Shown here: positions 19,727 to 27,881 of the stretch, piece after piece
Layout: every line of letters starts with the position of its first letter
How positions within the stretch are numbered: the first letter of the stretch is position 1
Assembly: GCA_019448385.1 (NCBI GenBank)
Contig: JAGTXO010000031.1
Span: 126,501 to 190,500, forward strand
Origin: Diacronema lutheri
Taxonomy: Eukaryota; Haptophyta; Pavlovophyceae; Pavlovales; Pavlovaceae
DNA: 64,000 nucleotides
Reading direction: 5' to 3'
Translations under genes and position numbers: made by a program
Notes under the pieces: model-generated
Told to the model about the DNA's origin: nothing
Seen by the model: the letters and a program-made list of their open reading frames with translations, nothing else
The model's database searches: none

Positions 19727-20183
19727 GTGCGACCTCGTGTGCTCGCAGAGCGCGCTCGAGCGTTGGGTGCGTGGGCGATGTGTGGCGCGTTGGTGCGCGG
19801 ACACGGACCGGCTGATCGGCGGCGCGGCCGAGCGAGGGGGCGCGCGCGCGCCCGACTGGTCAAGCGCGCCGGCGTCGGAGCGTCGCTCGGCCATCTCAGC
19901 CCGCGCGGACGGCCTCGCGGGCAGGGCGACGCGCGCGGCAAGCGCGCAGCGCACCGTTGACGCCGTCGGGCCGGGCGTGTGCGTGAGCGCAGTGAAGGGC
20001 GTCGGCCACAAGCGGCGCGAGCAGCTCGTCGCGGTCGGTGTTGCGACAGTCGGTCAGCTCGCCGCGCTGCTCGACGAGGACGTCGGCGTAGTCGCAGCAC
20101 AAAGCGGCTGTCCGGCCGGGATGCTCGACAAGTATGTTGCAGAGGCGCGTCGGCTGCTCGGCACGCCCTCTAAGCTCTCGTGA
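18654..20183 (+). CDS. plastid-type PPR-SMR-like protein with helix-hairpin tail
   Basis: 509 residues. The N-terminus MARRISRCRLAWVALLMGTC followed by AGGRALRSASRLAP reads as signal peptide plus transit peptide, the bipartite plastid address of algae with secondary plastids. Residues 55-165 contain about three PPR-like helical hairpins (AEVLELLRTSGMGADADGY, LLDDMRALGVPPDGACVGA). An SMR-like domain starts at residue 196 (VVDVRGCSAELALEAVRAVL). A low-complexity Ala/Asp linker follows. The C-terminus (AVKGVGHKRREQLVAVGVAT, then LLDEDVGVVAAQ) is a helix-hairpin-helix fold of the kind that binds nucleic acid. PPR-SMR proteins act in organelle transcription, RNA cleavage and ribosome rescue; a plastid RNA or DNA role is likely. 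The SMR call is moderate because the LDLHG and HGxG motifs are only partly kept. Confidence 0.68.
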
Positions 20184-20230
20184 GCGGTGATGTAGAGGCC
20201 GGCGATGACAGGCAGCGCAAGTGCAAGCGC

Positions 20231-21376
20231 TCAGCCGCCGCGCAGTAAACGATACACGCGGCGGCCGGTCTCGGCAGTGGAGGCAAAATAATGCCATTTC
20301 CTCTTTTCGTCATTTCGTGTGTGCCTCTTCCCCCTCCACCCCCCCCCCCCCCCCCCCCCCCCCCCGAGCATCTTGCCGAGGTGAACGATGGCTGGCTCGT
20401 GCCCTTGAGGGGCGGCGAGGCGGTAGAGGCGCACGGCCTCAGCCCAGTCCTGAGGCACACCCTCGCCCCTTTGGTAGCAGATGGCCAGGTTGCACTGCGC
20501 GGCGGCATGCTTCTGCTCGGCGGCGAGGCGGTAGAGGCGCACGGCCTCCGCCCGGTCCTGCGGCACGCCCTCACCCCTCTCGTAGCAGATGCCCAGGCTG
20601 CATTGCGCGGAGGCATGCTTCTGCTCGGCGGCGAGGCGGTAGAGGCGCACGGCCTCCGCCCGGTCCTGCGGCACGCCCTCGCCCTGAGAAAAGCAGAAGC
20701 CCAGGTTGCACAGCGCGATGGCATGCTTCTGCTCGGCGGCGAGACGGTAGAAGCGCACGGCCTCCGCCCGGTCCTGCGGCACGCCCTCGCCCCAATAGTA
20801 GCACATGCCCAGGAGCCACTGCGCGTCGGCATGCTTGTGCTCGGCGGCGAGGAGGCAGAGGCGCATGGCCTCCGCCCGGTCCTGCGGCACGCCATCGCCC
20901 CTCTCGTAGCACGTGCCCAGGCTCCACAGCGCGGCGGCATGCTTCTGCTCGGCGGCGAGGCGGTAGAGGCGCGCGGCCTCCGCCCAGTCCTGCGGCACGC
21001 CCTCGCCCCTCTCGTAGCAGACGCCCAGGTCGTACTGCGCGGCGGCATGCTTCTGCTCGGCGGCGAGGCGGTAGAGGCGCACGGCCTCCGCCCAGTCCTG
21101 CGGCACGCCCTCGCCCCTGGAGTAGCACGTGCCCAGGCTCCACAGCGCGGCGGCATGCTTCTGCTCGGCGGCGAGGCGGTAGAGGCGCGCGGCCTCCGCC
21201 CAGTCCTGCGGCACGCCCTCACCCCTCTCGTAGCAGACGCCCAGGTCGTACTGCGCGTCGGCATGCTTCTGCTCGGCGGCGAGGCGTAAGAGGCGCACGG
21301 CCTCCGCCTGGCCTTCCGGCACACCCTCGCCTCGCACATTGCGGTGGAACCGCGCCTCCGATTTCGCCCTCGCCAT
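20231..21376 (-). CDS. Sel1-repeat protein, nine repeats
   Basis: About 381 residues from the ATG at 21376 (MARAKSEARFHRN), chosen because the paralogue at 24751 begins almost identically (MARARSDARFHRH) with the same bases upstream. Nine tandem 36-residue Sel1 repeats follow, each of the form GEGVPQDWAEAVRLYRLAAE plus QKHAAAQCNLAICYER. Sel1 repeats build curved helical scaffolds for protein-protein contacts. The last repeat (APQGHEPAIVHLGKML) corresponds to the last repeat of the paralogue, but the sequence then enters a 27-base C run on the plus strand (poly-Gly here) and a basic tail with no MYND finger. Either the gene lost its 3' half, or the real 3' exon is hidden behind an intron starting near the run. 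The 36-residue period equals 108 bp. Confidence 0.72.
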   Translation of the reverse strand: MARAKSEARFHRNVRGEGVPEGQAEAVRLLRLAAEQKHADAQYDLGVCYERGEGVPQDWAEAARLYRLAAEQKHAAALWSLGTCYSRGEGVPQDWAEAVRLYRLAAEQKHAAAQYDLGVCYERGEGVPQDWAEAARLYRLAAEQKHAAALWSLGTCYERGDGVPQDRAEAMRLCLLAAEHKHADAQWLLGMCYYWGEGVPQDRAEAVRFYRLAAEQKHAIALCNLGFCFSQGEGVPQDRAEAVRLYRLAAEQKHASAQCSLGICYERGEGVPQDRAEAVRLYRLAAEQKHAAAQCNLAICYQRGEGVPQDWAEAVRLYRLAAPQGHEPAIVHLGKMLGGGGGGGGGWRGKRHTRNDEKRKWHYFASTAETGRRVYRLLRGG

Positions 21377-21499
21377 CCCTCCCCCAAGCGTCCCGGACAC
21401 ATTTTTTGGGTTGCGGCTGCCATACGGACGGGGTGAAGGATGGCGCCGGCTCAATCTCGCGGACATTGAGCAGGGCGGCGGGGGGCCGCCCAACGGCGC

Positions 21500-22512
21500 G
21501 ATGAGCAACATGGGCGGCTCGCACGGGAGCCTCGATGGTTGGCAGAGCGGAGCCGCGCGCGGCCGCGCCTCGGCCGCGCGAGCGCTACCTGTTCGAGTGA
21601 GCTGAAATGCGCAGCCGCTGCGGAGGCACTCCGTCAGCAGGTGACGCTGCGTTCGCGTTTGCGGTGCGCTCGTTCGTCGCTGAGAGCGCGCAGCAGTCGG
21701 AGGAGATGGAGGAGACGCGGGCGCGATTGGCGGAGCTGATATGCGGCGCTGACGTGAGCTTGCTTGTTGACAAGGACCGGCGACGCGTCTCCGTCGAGCC
21801 GATTTGACCCCCGGTCGAACCTCCCATCTCTACGTCGATGCGGGCCCGTCGCGGCGCGATCGCTTGGCATCGGCGCCGCGTCGCGTGAGCAGCCGCACGC
21901 CGGAGGACCACGCGGCGCTCACGGGTCTCAAGCGAGGCGGCTGCGTGTCCGTCGCGCCGCGCGCGGAGTACCGCAAGTACTCCATGTCCGACGTCTACTT
22001 GCAGCTGATGCACAGCTCGTTCATTTTGAACGACATCCGCTACCCGGTGCCGTACGGCTAGATGCGCGAGTGGGCAGGACGCGCCGCATCGAGCTGCCGT
22101 GCTTCTTGGCCCTGGCGGAGTCAAAGGCGATGAGGCGAGGACAGCGAGGCGACTGCAGCCCCATTGAAGCTCGCGATGAGGTCGCGTTCTGGACCCGGCA
22201 GCGCGACGCCGTGGTCGGAGCCGAGGCCGCACTCGAAGCTGCGCTCGGTGACCTCTCCAAGCTGCAGATGGGTCAGCTGGAGGGGATCGTGCTCTCGCGC
22301 GCACCGGCCACGTGCCCCGCGCCAAAACGGGCAGAAGCGACGCGCTGCTCGCAGGGGCGACGGCTGCCGTCAGCGAGCGGACCGCTCCGCGCCCCCCTCG
22401 TCTGTCGGCTGCTCTCTTTGCGAGTGCGCTCGCTGTGGACGGTGGCGATGGCGAGGTCCGAGGACAAGGACGGCGCCAGCAAGACCGCACAGCTGCTTGA
22501 GTTTGCGTCGAC
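21500..22512 (+). pseudogene. decayed coding segment, copy A (inverted copy at 60.2-61.2 kb)
   Basis: About 1 kb matches 61,203-60,203 on the other strand at roughly 90-95% by eye; the match begins at ATGAGCAACATGGGCGGCTC and ends at TTGCGTCGACGC. Protein-like tracts can be read in several frames, for example EEMEETRARLAELICGADVS, KRGGCVSVAPRAEYRKYSMS and GASKTAQLLEFAST, but no frame runs through, so it appears broken more than once. I do not recognise the family. The two copies diverge right after the shared end, which points to a dispersed gene family or mobile-element passenger rather than one local duplication. The 320 bp after it (22,513-22,834) contains only a short open frame continuing FASTRLKEHALYKASLFKA and nothing firm. 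Confidence 0.6.
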
Positions 22513-22834
22513 GCGACTCAAGGAGCACGCACTGTACAAAGCTTCGCTTTTCAAGGCATGTGTCGCACGCAACCGCCCGTGCGCACGCTCGCGCGGCAGG
22601 GCGCATCGCTCCTGTCCGCTTTCGTCATCGTCTGCGCGTCGTTCCCATCTCCCGACGCTGTGACGCAGAGCCACCTGCGCATCTCTGCCTCATCAGCCGT
22701 GTTCCGTGCTCAAAACAAAAAAAGGTGGAATGCCCGGGCATCCGGACACGTCGTCAAACGCATCCGCCGCTGTGCCACAGTCGCCGCTCACGGTCGGCGC
22801 TGACGGTTGCACGTCACACCCATCCGCCGCACGG

Positions 22835-24751
22835 TCAGCCAACGGCGCGATCTGCCTCCGACCCACCCTCACCCGCGCTGACAGAGGCAGCGTCCTCCGC
22901 GGCGAAGCGCCGGCATCCTGCCTTGTGCACGGGCCACATGCGCTGCACGCACTGGGCGCCGCAAAACTTGGCCACGCGGCACTTGCTGCACAGCCTGAGC
23001 TTCTTGGTCTGGCCGCAGCCGATGCAGCACGCACGCACAACCTCGCGCTTGCCTGCATGCTCGCCAAGCAGCACGAGCGCAGCCTCGCTTTGAGCCGTGT
23101 CCTCGCGCTGCTGGGCGGCGCGCGCGAGGAGAAGCGCGCCTTCGCGCTGCTGCGTGGGCTCGCCACCAGCGCCAGGGTCGGTGATGACATCGGTGGTGAC
23201 GAGCATCTTGCCGAGGTGAACGGTGGCTCGCTCGTGCCCTTGAGAGGCGGCGAGGCGGTAGAGGCGCACGGCCTCCGCCCAGTCCTGCGGCACGCCCTCG
23301 CCCCTCTCGTAGCAGAAGCCCAGGCTGAACTGCGCGCCGGCATGCTTCTGCTCGGCGGCGAGGCGGTAGAGGCGCACGGCCTCCGCCCGGTCCTGCGGCA
23401 CGCCCTCGCCCCTCTCGTAGCAGATGGCCAGGTTGCACTGCGCGGCGGCATGCTGCTGCTCGGCGGCGAGGCGGTAGAGGCGCGCGGCCTCCGCCCAGTC
23501 CTGCGGCACGCCCTCGCCCTTTAAGTAGCAGATGGCCAGGTTGTACTGCGCGTAGGCATGCTTCTGCTCGGCGGCGAGGCGGTAGAGGCGCACGGCCTCC
23601 GCCCAGTCCTGCGGGACGCCCTCGCCCATCTCGTAGCAGATGGCCAGGTTGCACTGCGCGGCGGCATGCTGCTGCTCGGCGGCGAGGCGGTAGAGGCGCG
23701 CGGCCTCCGCCCAGTCCTGAGGCACGCCCTCGCCCCTTTGGTAGCAGATGGCCAGGTTGCACTGCGCGTCGGCATGCTTCTGCTCGGCGGCGAGGCGGTA
23801 GAGGCGCGCGGCCTCCGCCCAGTCCTGAGGCACGCCCTCGCCCCTTTGGTAGCAGATGGCCAGGTTGCACTGCGCGGCGGCATGCTGCTGCTCGGCGGCG
23901 AGGCGAAAGAGGCGCACGGCCTCAGCCCAGTCCTGAGGCACGCCCTCGCCCCTTTGGTAGCAGATGGCCAGGTTGCACTGCGCGTAGGCATACTTCTGCT
24001 CGGCGGCGAGGCGGTAGAGGCGCACGGCCTCCGCCCGGTCCTGCGGCACGCCCTCGCCTCTCTCGTAGCAGATGGCCAGGTTGGACTGCGCGGCGGCATG
24101 CTTCTGCTCGGCGGCGAGGCGGTAGAGGCGCACGGCCTCCGCCCGGTCCTGCGGCACGCCCTTGCCCCAATAGTAGCAGAAGCCCAGTCTGCACTGCGCG
24201 TCGGCATGCTTCTGCTCGGCGGCGAGGCGGAAGAGGCGCACGGCCTCCGCCCGGTCCTGCGGCACGCCCTCGCCCCTTTGGTAGCAGATGGCCAAGTCGC
24301 ACTGCGCGTCGGCATGATCTTGCTCGGCGGCGAGGCGGTAGAGGCGCACGGCCTCCGCCCGGTCCTGCGGCACGCCCTCGCCCCAAGAGTAGCAGATGCC
24401 TATGCTCAACAGTGCGGCGGCATGCTTCTGCTCGGCGGCGAGGCGGCAGAGGCGCGCTGCCTCCGCCTGGTCCTGCGGGACGCCCTCGCCCCTTTTGTAG
24501 CAGACGCCCAGGCTCCACAGCGCGGCGGCATGCTTCTGCTCGGCGGCGAGGCGGTAGAGGCGCGCGGCCTCCGCCCGGTCCTGCGGCACGCCCTCGCCCC
24601 TCTCGTAGCAGACGCCCAGGTTGTACTGCGCGTCGGCATGCTTCTGCTCGGCGGCGAAGCGTAAGAGGCGCACGGCCTCCGCCTGATCTTGCGGCACGCC
24701 CTCGCCTGGCACGTGGCGGTGGAACCGCGCGTCCGATCTCGCCCTCGCCAT
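22835..24751 (-). CDS. Sel1-repeat protein with C-terminal MYND zinc finger
   Basis: 638 residues. A short leader (MARARSDARFHRHVP) is followed by fourteen tandem 36-residue Sel1 repeats built on GEGVPQDRAEAVRLYRLAAE and QKHADAQCNLAICYQR. After a linker comes a MYND finger: CCIGCGQTKKLRLCSKCRVA and KFCGAQCVQRMWPVHKAGC, with the C-x2-C, C-x2-C, C-x3-C and H-x3-C ligand pattern complete. MYND fingers bind Pro-rich peptides, and Sel1-MYND proteins are expanded in several protist and algal genomes, with unknown roles. Several repeats differ by only a few residues, so the array has been changing by unequal crossover. The antisense strand is also open over the repeats because of base composition; I take that as a shadow. 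Start and upstream bases are shared with the nine-repeat paralogue. Confidence 0.85.
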   Translation of the reverse strand: MARARSDARFHRHVPGEGVPQDQAEAVRLLRFAAEQKHADAQYNLGVCYERGEGVPQDRAEAARLYRLAAEQKHAAALWSLGVCYKRGEGVPQDQAEAARLCRLAAEQKHAAALLSIGICYSWGEGVPQDRAEAVRLYRLAAEQDHADAQCDLAICYQRGEGVPQDRAEAVRLFRLAAEQKHADAQCRLGFCYYWGKGVPQDRAEAVRLYRLAAEQKHAAAQSNLAICYERGEGVPQDRAEAVRLYRLAAEQKYAYAQCNLAICYQRGEGVPQDWAEAVRLFRLAAEQQHAAAQCNLAICYQRGEGVPQDWAEAARLYRLAAEQKHADAQCNLAICYQRGEGVPQDWAEAARLYRLAAEQQHAAAQCNLAICYEMGEGVPQDWAEAVRLYRLAAEQKHAYAQYNLAICYLKGEGVPQDWAEAARLYRLAAEQQHAAAQCNLAICYERGEGVPQDRAEAVRLYRLAAEQKHAGAQFSLGFCYERGEGVPQDWAEAVRLYRLAASQGHERATVHLGKMLVTTDVITDPGAGGEPTQQREGALLLARAAQQREDTAQSEAALVLLGEHAGKREVVRACCIGCGQTKKLRLCSKCRVAKFCGAQCVQRMWPVHKAGCRRFAAEDAASVSAGEGGSEADRAVG

Positions 24752-24767
24752 CCCTCCCCACCAAGCG

Positions 24768-24806
24768 TCCCGGACACCTTCTTAACTACGCGTTGGGTGT
24801 CCGGGA
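24768..24806. repeat. perfect 11-bp inverted repeat upstream of the Sel1-MYND gene
   Basis: TCCCGGACACC (24768-24778) and GGTGTCCGGGA (24796-24806) can form a hairpin with a 17-nt loop, 17 bp above the ATG at 24751. The left arm and the bases between it and the ATG are conserved upstream of the nine-repeat paralogue (21377-21402), but the right arm is not. It lies in the likely 5' UTR or promoter. Confidence 0.7.
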
Positions 24807-25558
24807 AGTCCACTCGCGAAAAAAAAAGGAAAAGCAGCCGAGCGGGAAGAGATGTCACGCACGCGTGCCGGCGGGCGCGCGGGCGGCGGGCCGGAGCTCG
24901 CAGTGGCCAATGCGGCCGATGCGCGTGTCGCGCGCTCGGCTGTGGGTGCATTATCAGCCGACGCACCTGGTCGCCGGGCCGCCGCATCAGACTTTCGATA
25001 ATCGCCTTGGGGGGGGGGGATGAGGGGGGGGGGGGGGGGGGGTGGGGAGGGGGAATGCCGATTCCGTCGGCGCCGATCATCCGCACGCGCGGCGCCGCCG
25101 GCGGGATGTCGACGAGCCCGGTCTGATCGAAGCGCCGGAGCGCCCGAAGCACCGTTTTGTAGCAGACGACGTGAGCGGTGATGTAGGGGCGATGATGTAC
25201 AAAACGTTAGCCCGGCGGCGCCGGGCCGGGCGGGGGCGGCGGGCCGCGCGGTGGCGTGGCGGGCCGCGCCGTGCTGGCTGAGGGCGGCGGTGCACACGAC
25301 GGCGACGACTGGCCGCTGGGCGGAGTCATGCGTCCGTCGCGTCGCGACCTCGACGTGCGCCTTCTGGCGTGGGGTGGATAGGCGCGGCGGGGGTTGGCAC
25401 GCCCCCGCCGCGCCCTCGCCGTCCCTGCCGTCTCCGCTGCCGGCGTGCACAGGGTCGACGCCCTGACTTCGGCCCGACGTTGCGCGCGCGCTCTCTTTCG
25501 CTCGCTCCGGTTGTCCAGCCTCGGCCCCGTGCACGCCCCCCCTGCTGACCCGCCTGTA
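24807..25558. other. 750 bp without a supported gene; G run and one exon-like peptide
   Basis: A G-rich run with few interruptions lies at about 25,011-25,053. On the minus strand near 25,190-25,060 one frame reads PYITAHVVCYKTVLRALRRF, then DQTGLVDIPPAAPRVRMIGA, which looks more protein-like than its surroundings and could be a single exon or a remnant. A similar GTGAGCGGTGATGTA string occurs just after the PPR-SMR-like stop (20,182). I could not link it to a start, splice sites or a family. Confidence 0.3.
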
Positions 25559-25565
25559 AGCGTCG

Positions 25566-27533
25566 TTAGTATATCCTGACCCCATCTGTTGACCCGTCGG
25601 AAAGCGTCGTTAGTATATCTGCATTTTTGAACAGCTGCGAGGCGCCGTGGTCCCCGTCGGCGCGGCGCGCGCCGGCGCGGCCGTGCCGGCCGGCAGCTTC
25701 GAAACGCCGGCTGCCTTGACGACGCCTGCCTTTGCCATCCAGGCTGCGCCCTCGCGCTCTGCTGGCAGCGCTCCGCGCGCCCCGCCGCCCCTGCCCATCG
25801 ACTGCGCCGGCACCGCGAACAACGTACTCTTCGCCCCGGTCGGTGGGTTTGGGGGTGGCGGGGCGCGCGCGCACGGCCGCACGAGCGACGGCGGCGTGGC
25901 CTTCTCTACGACGAAACCTTCGCTTGCGACGGCTGCGCCCTCGCGCTCTGATGGCCGCGCTCCGCGCGCCCCGCCGCCCCTGCCCATCGACTGCGCCGGC
26001 ACCGCGAACAACGTACTTTTCGCCCCGGTCGGTGGGTTTGGGGGCGGCGGGGCGCGCGCGCACGGCCGCACGAGCGACGGCGGCGTGGCCTTCTCTACGA
26101 CGAAACCTTCGCTTGCGACGGCTGCGCCCTCGCGCTCTGATGGCCGCGCCCCGCGCGCCCCGCCGCCCCTGCCCATCGACTGCGCCGGCACCACGAAACA
26201 CACACATTTCGCCCCGGTCGGTGGGTTTGGGGGCGGCGGGGCGCGCGTGCGCGGCCACGCGGCCAGCATCGCGGCGCTTGTCACGCTGGCGGCGGGTGGC
26301 GGTGCGCTTCGCGGCGGTGGCAGGGGGCTGCGACGCGGCGGGGAGGGCGGCGGCTCGCTGGCGGCGGGCGTCGCGCTCTGCAGCGGCGGCGGGCGGCTTG
26401 GCGACGTGGCAGGCGGCGGCTCGGGGGTGGCGGTCGTCGTCGACGATCTTCGGGCCTCGGCGTGCGCGTGCGGGTCGGCCGGTGGTGTGGTTGACGGCGG
26501 CCACCGGTGCGGCGGCGCGCGGGCGGCGGCGCGCGGTGGCTAGGCGCGTGTGGGCCTTTGGGCCTGCTTCGCCTGGCGCCTCGCTGCGCACTTCCTGACC
26601 CCGCACTTCCTGACCCGTCGGAAGCGTCGTTAGTATATAGATCAGCGGGCTGCGCGCAGTCCGATCGCCATCGGGCTGAGTGGCGTCCTGCTTGCGCGCG
26701 TGACCGTCGAGCGTCGGCGCGCGCGGTGAGTGTGAGCGCGCGCGCTTGCTCGTGCGGCGGGTATCGACGCGCGCGCACGGCGCTGCGCGGCTGCGCCACG
26801 GCGTGCGCACGCCGCACCTCTGCGCCGCAGCGGGCAGCCGGTGCACGGGCTGCGCGCGCGCATTCTCTGCGTCGATCCTCGCCGCGGCGAACGCGAGCAT
26901 GTCGCCCTTGTGCGCGGGCCCGACGCTCGACCTGCGCGCCCTGATGTCGTCAAGGATTGTCGGCTCCCACGCCTCGACGACCTCAGAGCGCGAGTGCGCG
27001 ACCGCATGCTCGGCGGCCGAGACGGCGCCGCCAAAGCCGTAGCCCTTGGGCCCAAAGTGGCGCGTGTGGCAGGCCTTGCAGTAGGGCTTTTGGTCGTGGT
27101 CGAGCTGCTGCCCGAGCGTGAGTCGTTTGCTGCAGCCGATGCACCGGAAGCAGCGCTTGTGCCACTCGCGCTCGAAGCACACGAGCTGCTCCGCCGCGTA
27201 GACGGCGTCGCCGCACCAGGGGCAGCCGGACGCGTGGAGCAGCCCGTTTGCCGCCGGGTCGGGGTGTGCGGCCGCCACGTCGGCCGACGGCTCGGATGGC
27301 GTTTCGGTGGGGTTGGCAGACTCGGTGGCGTCGGACGACGATGACGCGATGAGCTCCTCGAGCACGTCGGCGCACGGCGCGCCGATGTGCCCGAGCAGCT
27401 CCGTGGCCGCGAGGCTGGCGCACTCGTCCGGCTCGGCGGCGACCGTGTATCGTGCGACCACGCCGGCAAGGAGGGAGGCGGCGCACAGGGCCAGCCCGTC
27501 GGCGGAGAGCGGGCCAAAGGTGAGGAAGGGCAT
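25566..27533 (-). CDS. LIM-domain protein reading into a repeat element
   Basis: A 655-residue open frame. After an N-terminal region (about 1-105, with AATELLGHIGAPCADVLEEL) comes one complete LIM domain: CPWCGDAVYAAEQLVCFERE, WHKRCFRCIGCSKRL, YCKACHTRHFGPKGYGFGG. The zinc ligand order is C-x2-C, H-x2-C, C-x2-C, C-x2-H, and the tail GPKGYGFG is that of cysteine-rich proteins (CRP/CSRP), which bind actin-associated partners. The region after about residue 280 comes wholly from the dispersed element (26,638-25,601) and its 63-residue repeats, and the stop lies inside another element head. So either the element has been taken into the protein, or an intron removes it and the true C-terminus is elsewhere. 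The LIM part (27,533 to about 26,640) is secure; the rest is not. Confidence 0.6.
   Translation of the reverse strand: MPFLTFGPLSADGLALCAASLLAGVVARYTVAAEPDECASLAATELLGHIGAPCADVLEELIASSSSDATESANPTETPSEPSADVAAAHPDPAANGLLHASGCPWCGDAVYAAEQLVCFEREWHKRCFRCIGCSKRLTLGQQLDHDQKPYCKACHTRHFGPKGYGFGGAVSAAEHAVAHSRSEVVEAWEPTILDDIRARRSSVGPAHKGDMLAFAAARIDAENARAQPVHRLPAAAQRCGVRTPWRSRAAPCARVDTRRTSKRARSHSPRAPTLDGHARKQDATQPDGDRTARSPLIYILTTLPTGQEVRGQEVRSEAPGEAGPKAHTRLATARRRPRAAAPVAAVNHTTGRPARARRGPKIVDDDRHPRAAACHVAKPPAAAAERDARRQRAAALPAASQPPATAAKRTATRRQRDKRRDAGRVAAHARPAAPKPTDRGEMCVFRGAGAVDGQGRRGARGAAIRARGRSRRKRRFRRREGHAAVARAAVRARPAAPKPTDRGEKYVVRGAGAVDGQGRRGARSAAIRARGRSRRKRRFRRREGHAAVARAAVRARPATPKPTDRGEEYVVRGAGAVDGQGRRGARSAASRARGRSLDGKGRRRQGSRRFEAAGRHGRAGARRADGDHGASQLFKNADILTTLSDGSTDGVRIY
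25601..26638 (-). mobile_element. short dispersed element, copy 2, with extra heads and 189-bp repeats
   Basis: Read on the minus strand, this begins ATATACTAACGACGCTTCCG at 26638 and matches copy 1 (9892-10262) over its whole length to about 26,258. Unlike copy 1 it then continues into three units of a 189-bp tandem repeat (about 26,250-25,650). It is followed by further heads of the same element at 25,619-25,601 (TATACTAACGACGC) and 25,577-25,559. The repeated heads suggest nested or partial insertions. 189 is a multiple of three, and the LIM frame stays open through all of it, as 63-residue repeats. No clear target duplication was found around this copy. Confidence 0.6.
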
Positions 27534-27656
27534 GAGGCCGCGAGCGCGCGCGCGAGGCCGGGGAGGAGCCAGGGATGATGAGGCGTTTCAGTTTTGAATT
27601 CACGGAAGTCGGGAGGAAATAACCAGCTGGAAAGATCAGTGAAGTGCAGCAATGAT

Positions 27657-27728
27657 ACTAAAAACGGCGCTTACGTCAGGACAGCGGGGTCAGCACCAGC
27701 TGCGGGGGGATCGAGTAGCCACCAATGT
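27657..27728 (+). mobile_element. degenerate small copy of the dispersed element
   Basis: A 72-bp insert flanked by perfect 14-bp direct repeats AGTGCAGCAATGAT (27,643-27,656 and 27,729-27,742). Its first bases, ACTAAAAACGGCGCTTACG then AGCGGGGTCAG, align with the head of copies 1 and 2 (CTAACGACGCTTCCG then GTGCGGGGTCAG). It sits upstream of the LIM gene. The different target duplication shows an independent insertion. Confidence 0.5.
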
Positions 27729-27740
27729 AGTGCAGCAATG

Positions 27741-27742
27741 AT

Positions 27743-27787
<45 letters not shown>

Positions 27788-27833
27788 CGGGGGGGCGGGG
27801 GGGGGGGGGGGGGGAGGGGGGGGGGGGGGGAGG
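27741..27833 (+). repeat. about 90-bp G-rich homopolymer tract
   Basis: An almost pure G run with a few C and A interruptions lies between the LIM gene and the PAS-like gene, directly after the 14-bp repeat AGTGCAGCAATGAT. It may form G-quadruplexes. The length is likely to be uncertain in the assembly. Nothing else of note is seen in 27,834-27,881. Confidence 0.9.
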
Positions 27834-27881
27834 GGCAGCACTGCAGCAGACAGAATTGGTCAGAAAAGCGCAGTACGTGCC

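Noticed and set aside
23558-24664. Plus-strand frame of Leu/Gly/Glu-rich 36-residue repeats opposite the Sel1-MYND gene
   Set aside because: Antisense shadow of the Sel1 repeats; the minus frame has the recognisable family and the MYND finger.
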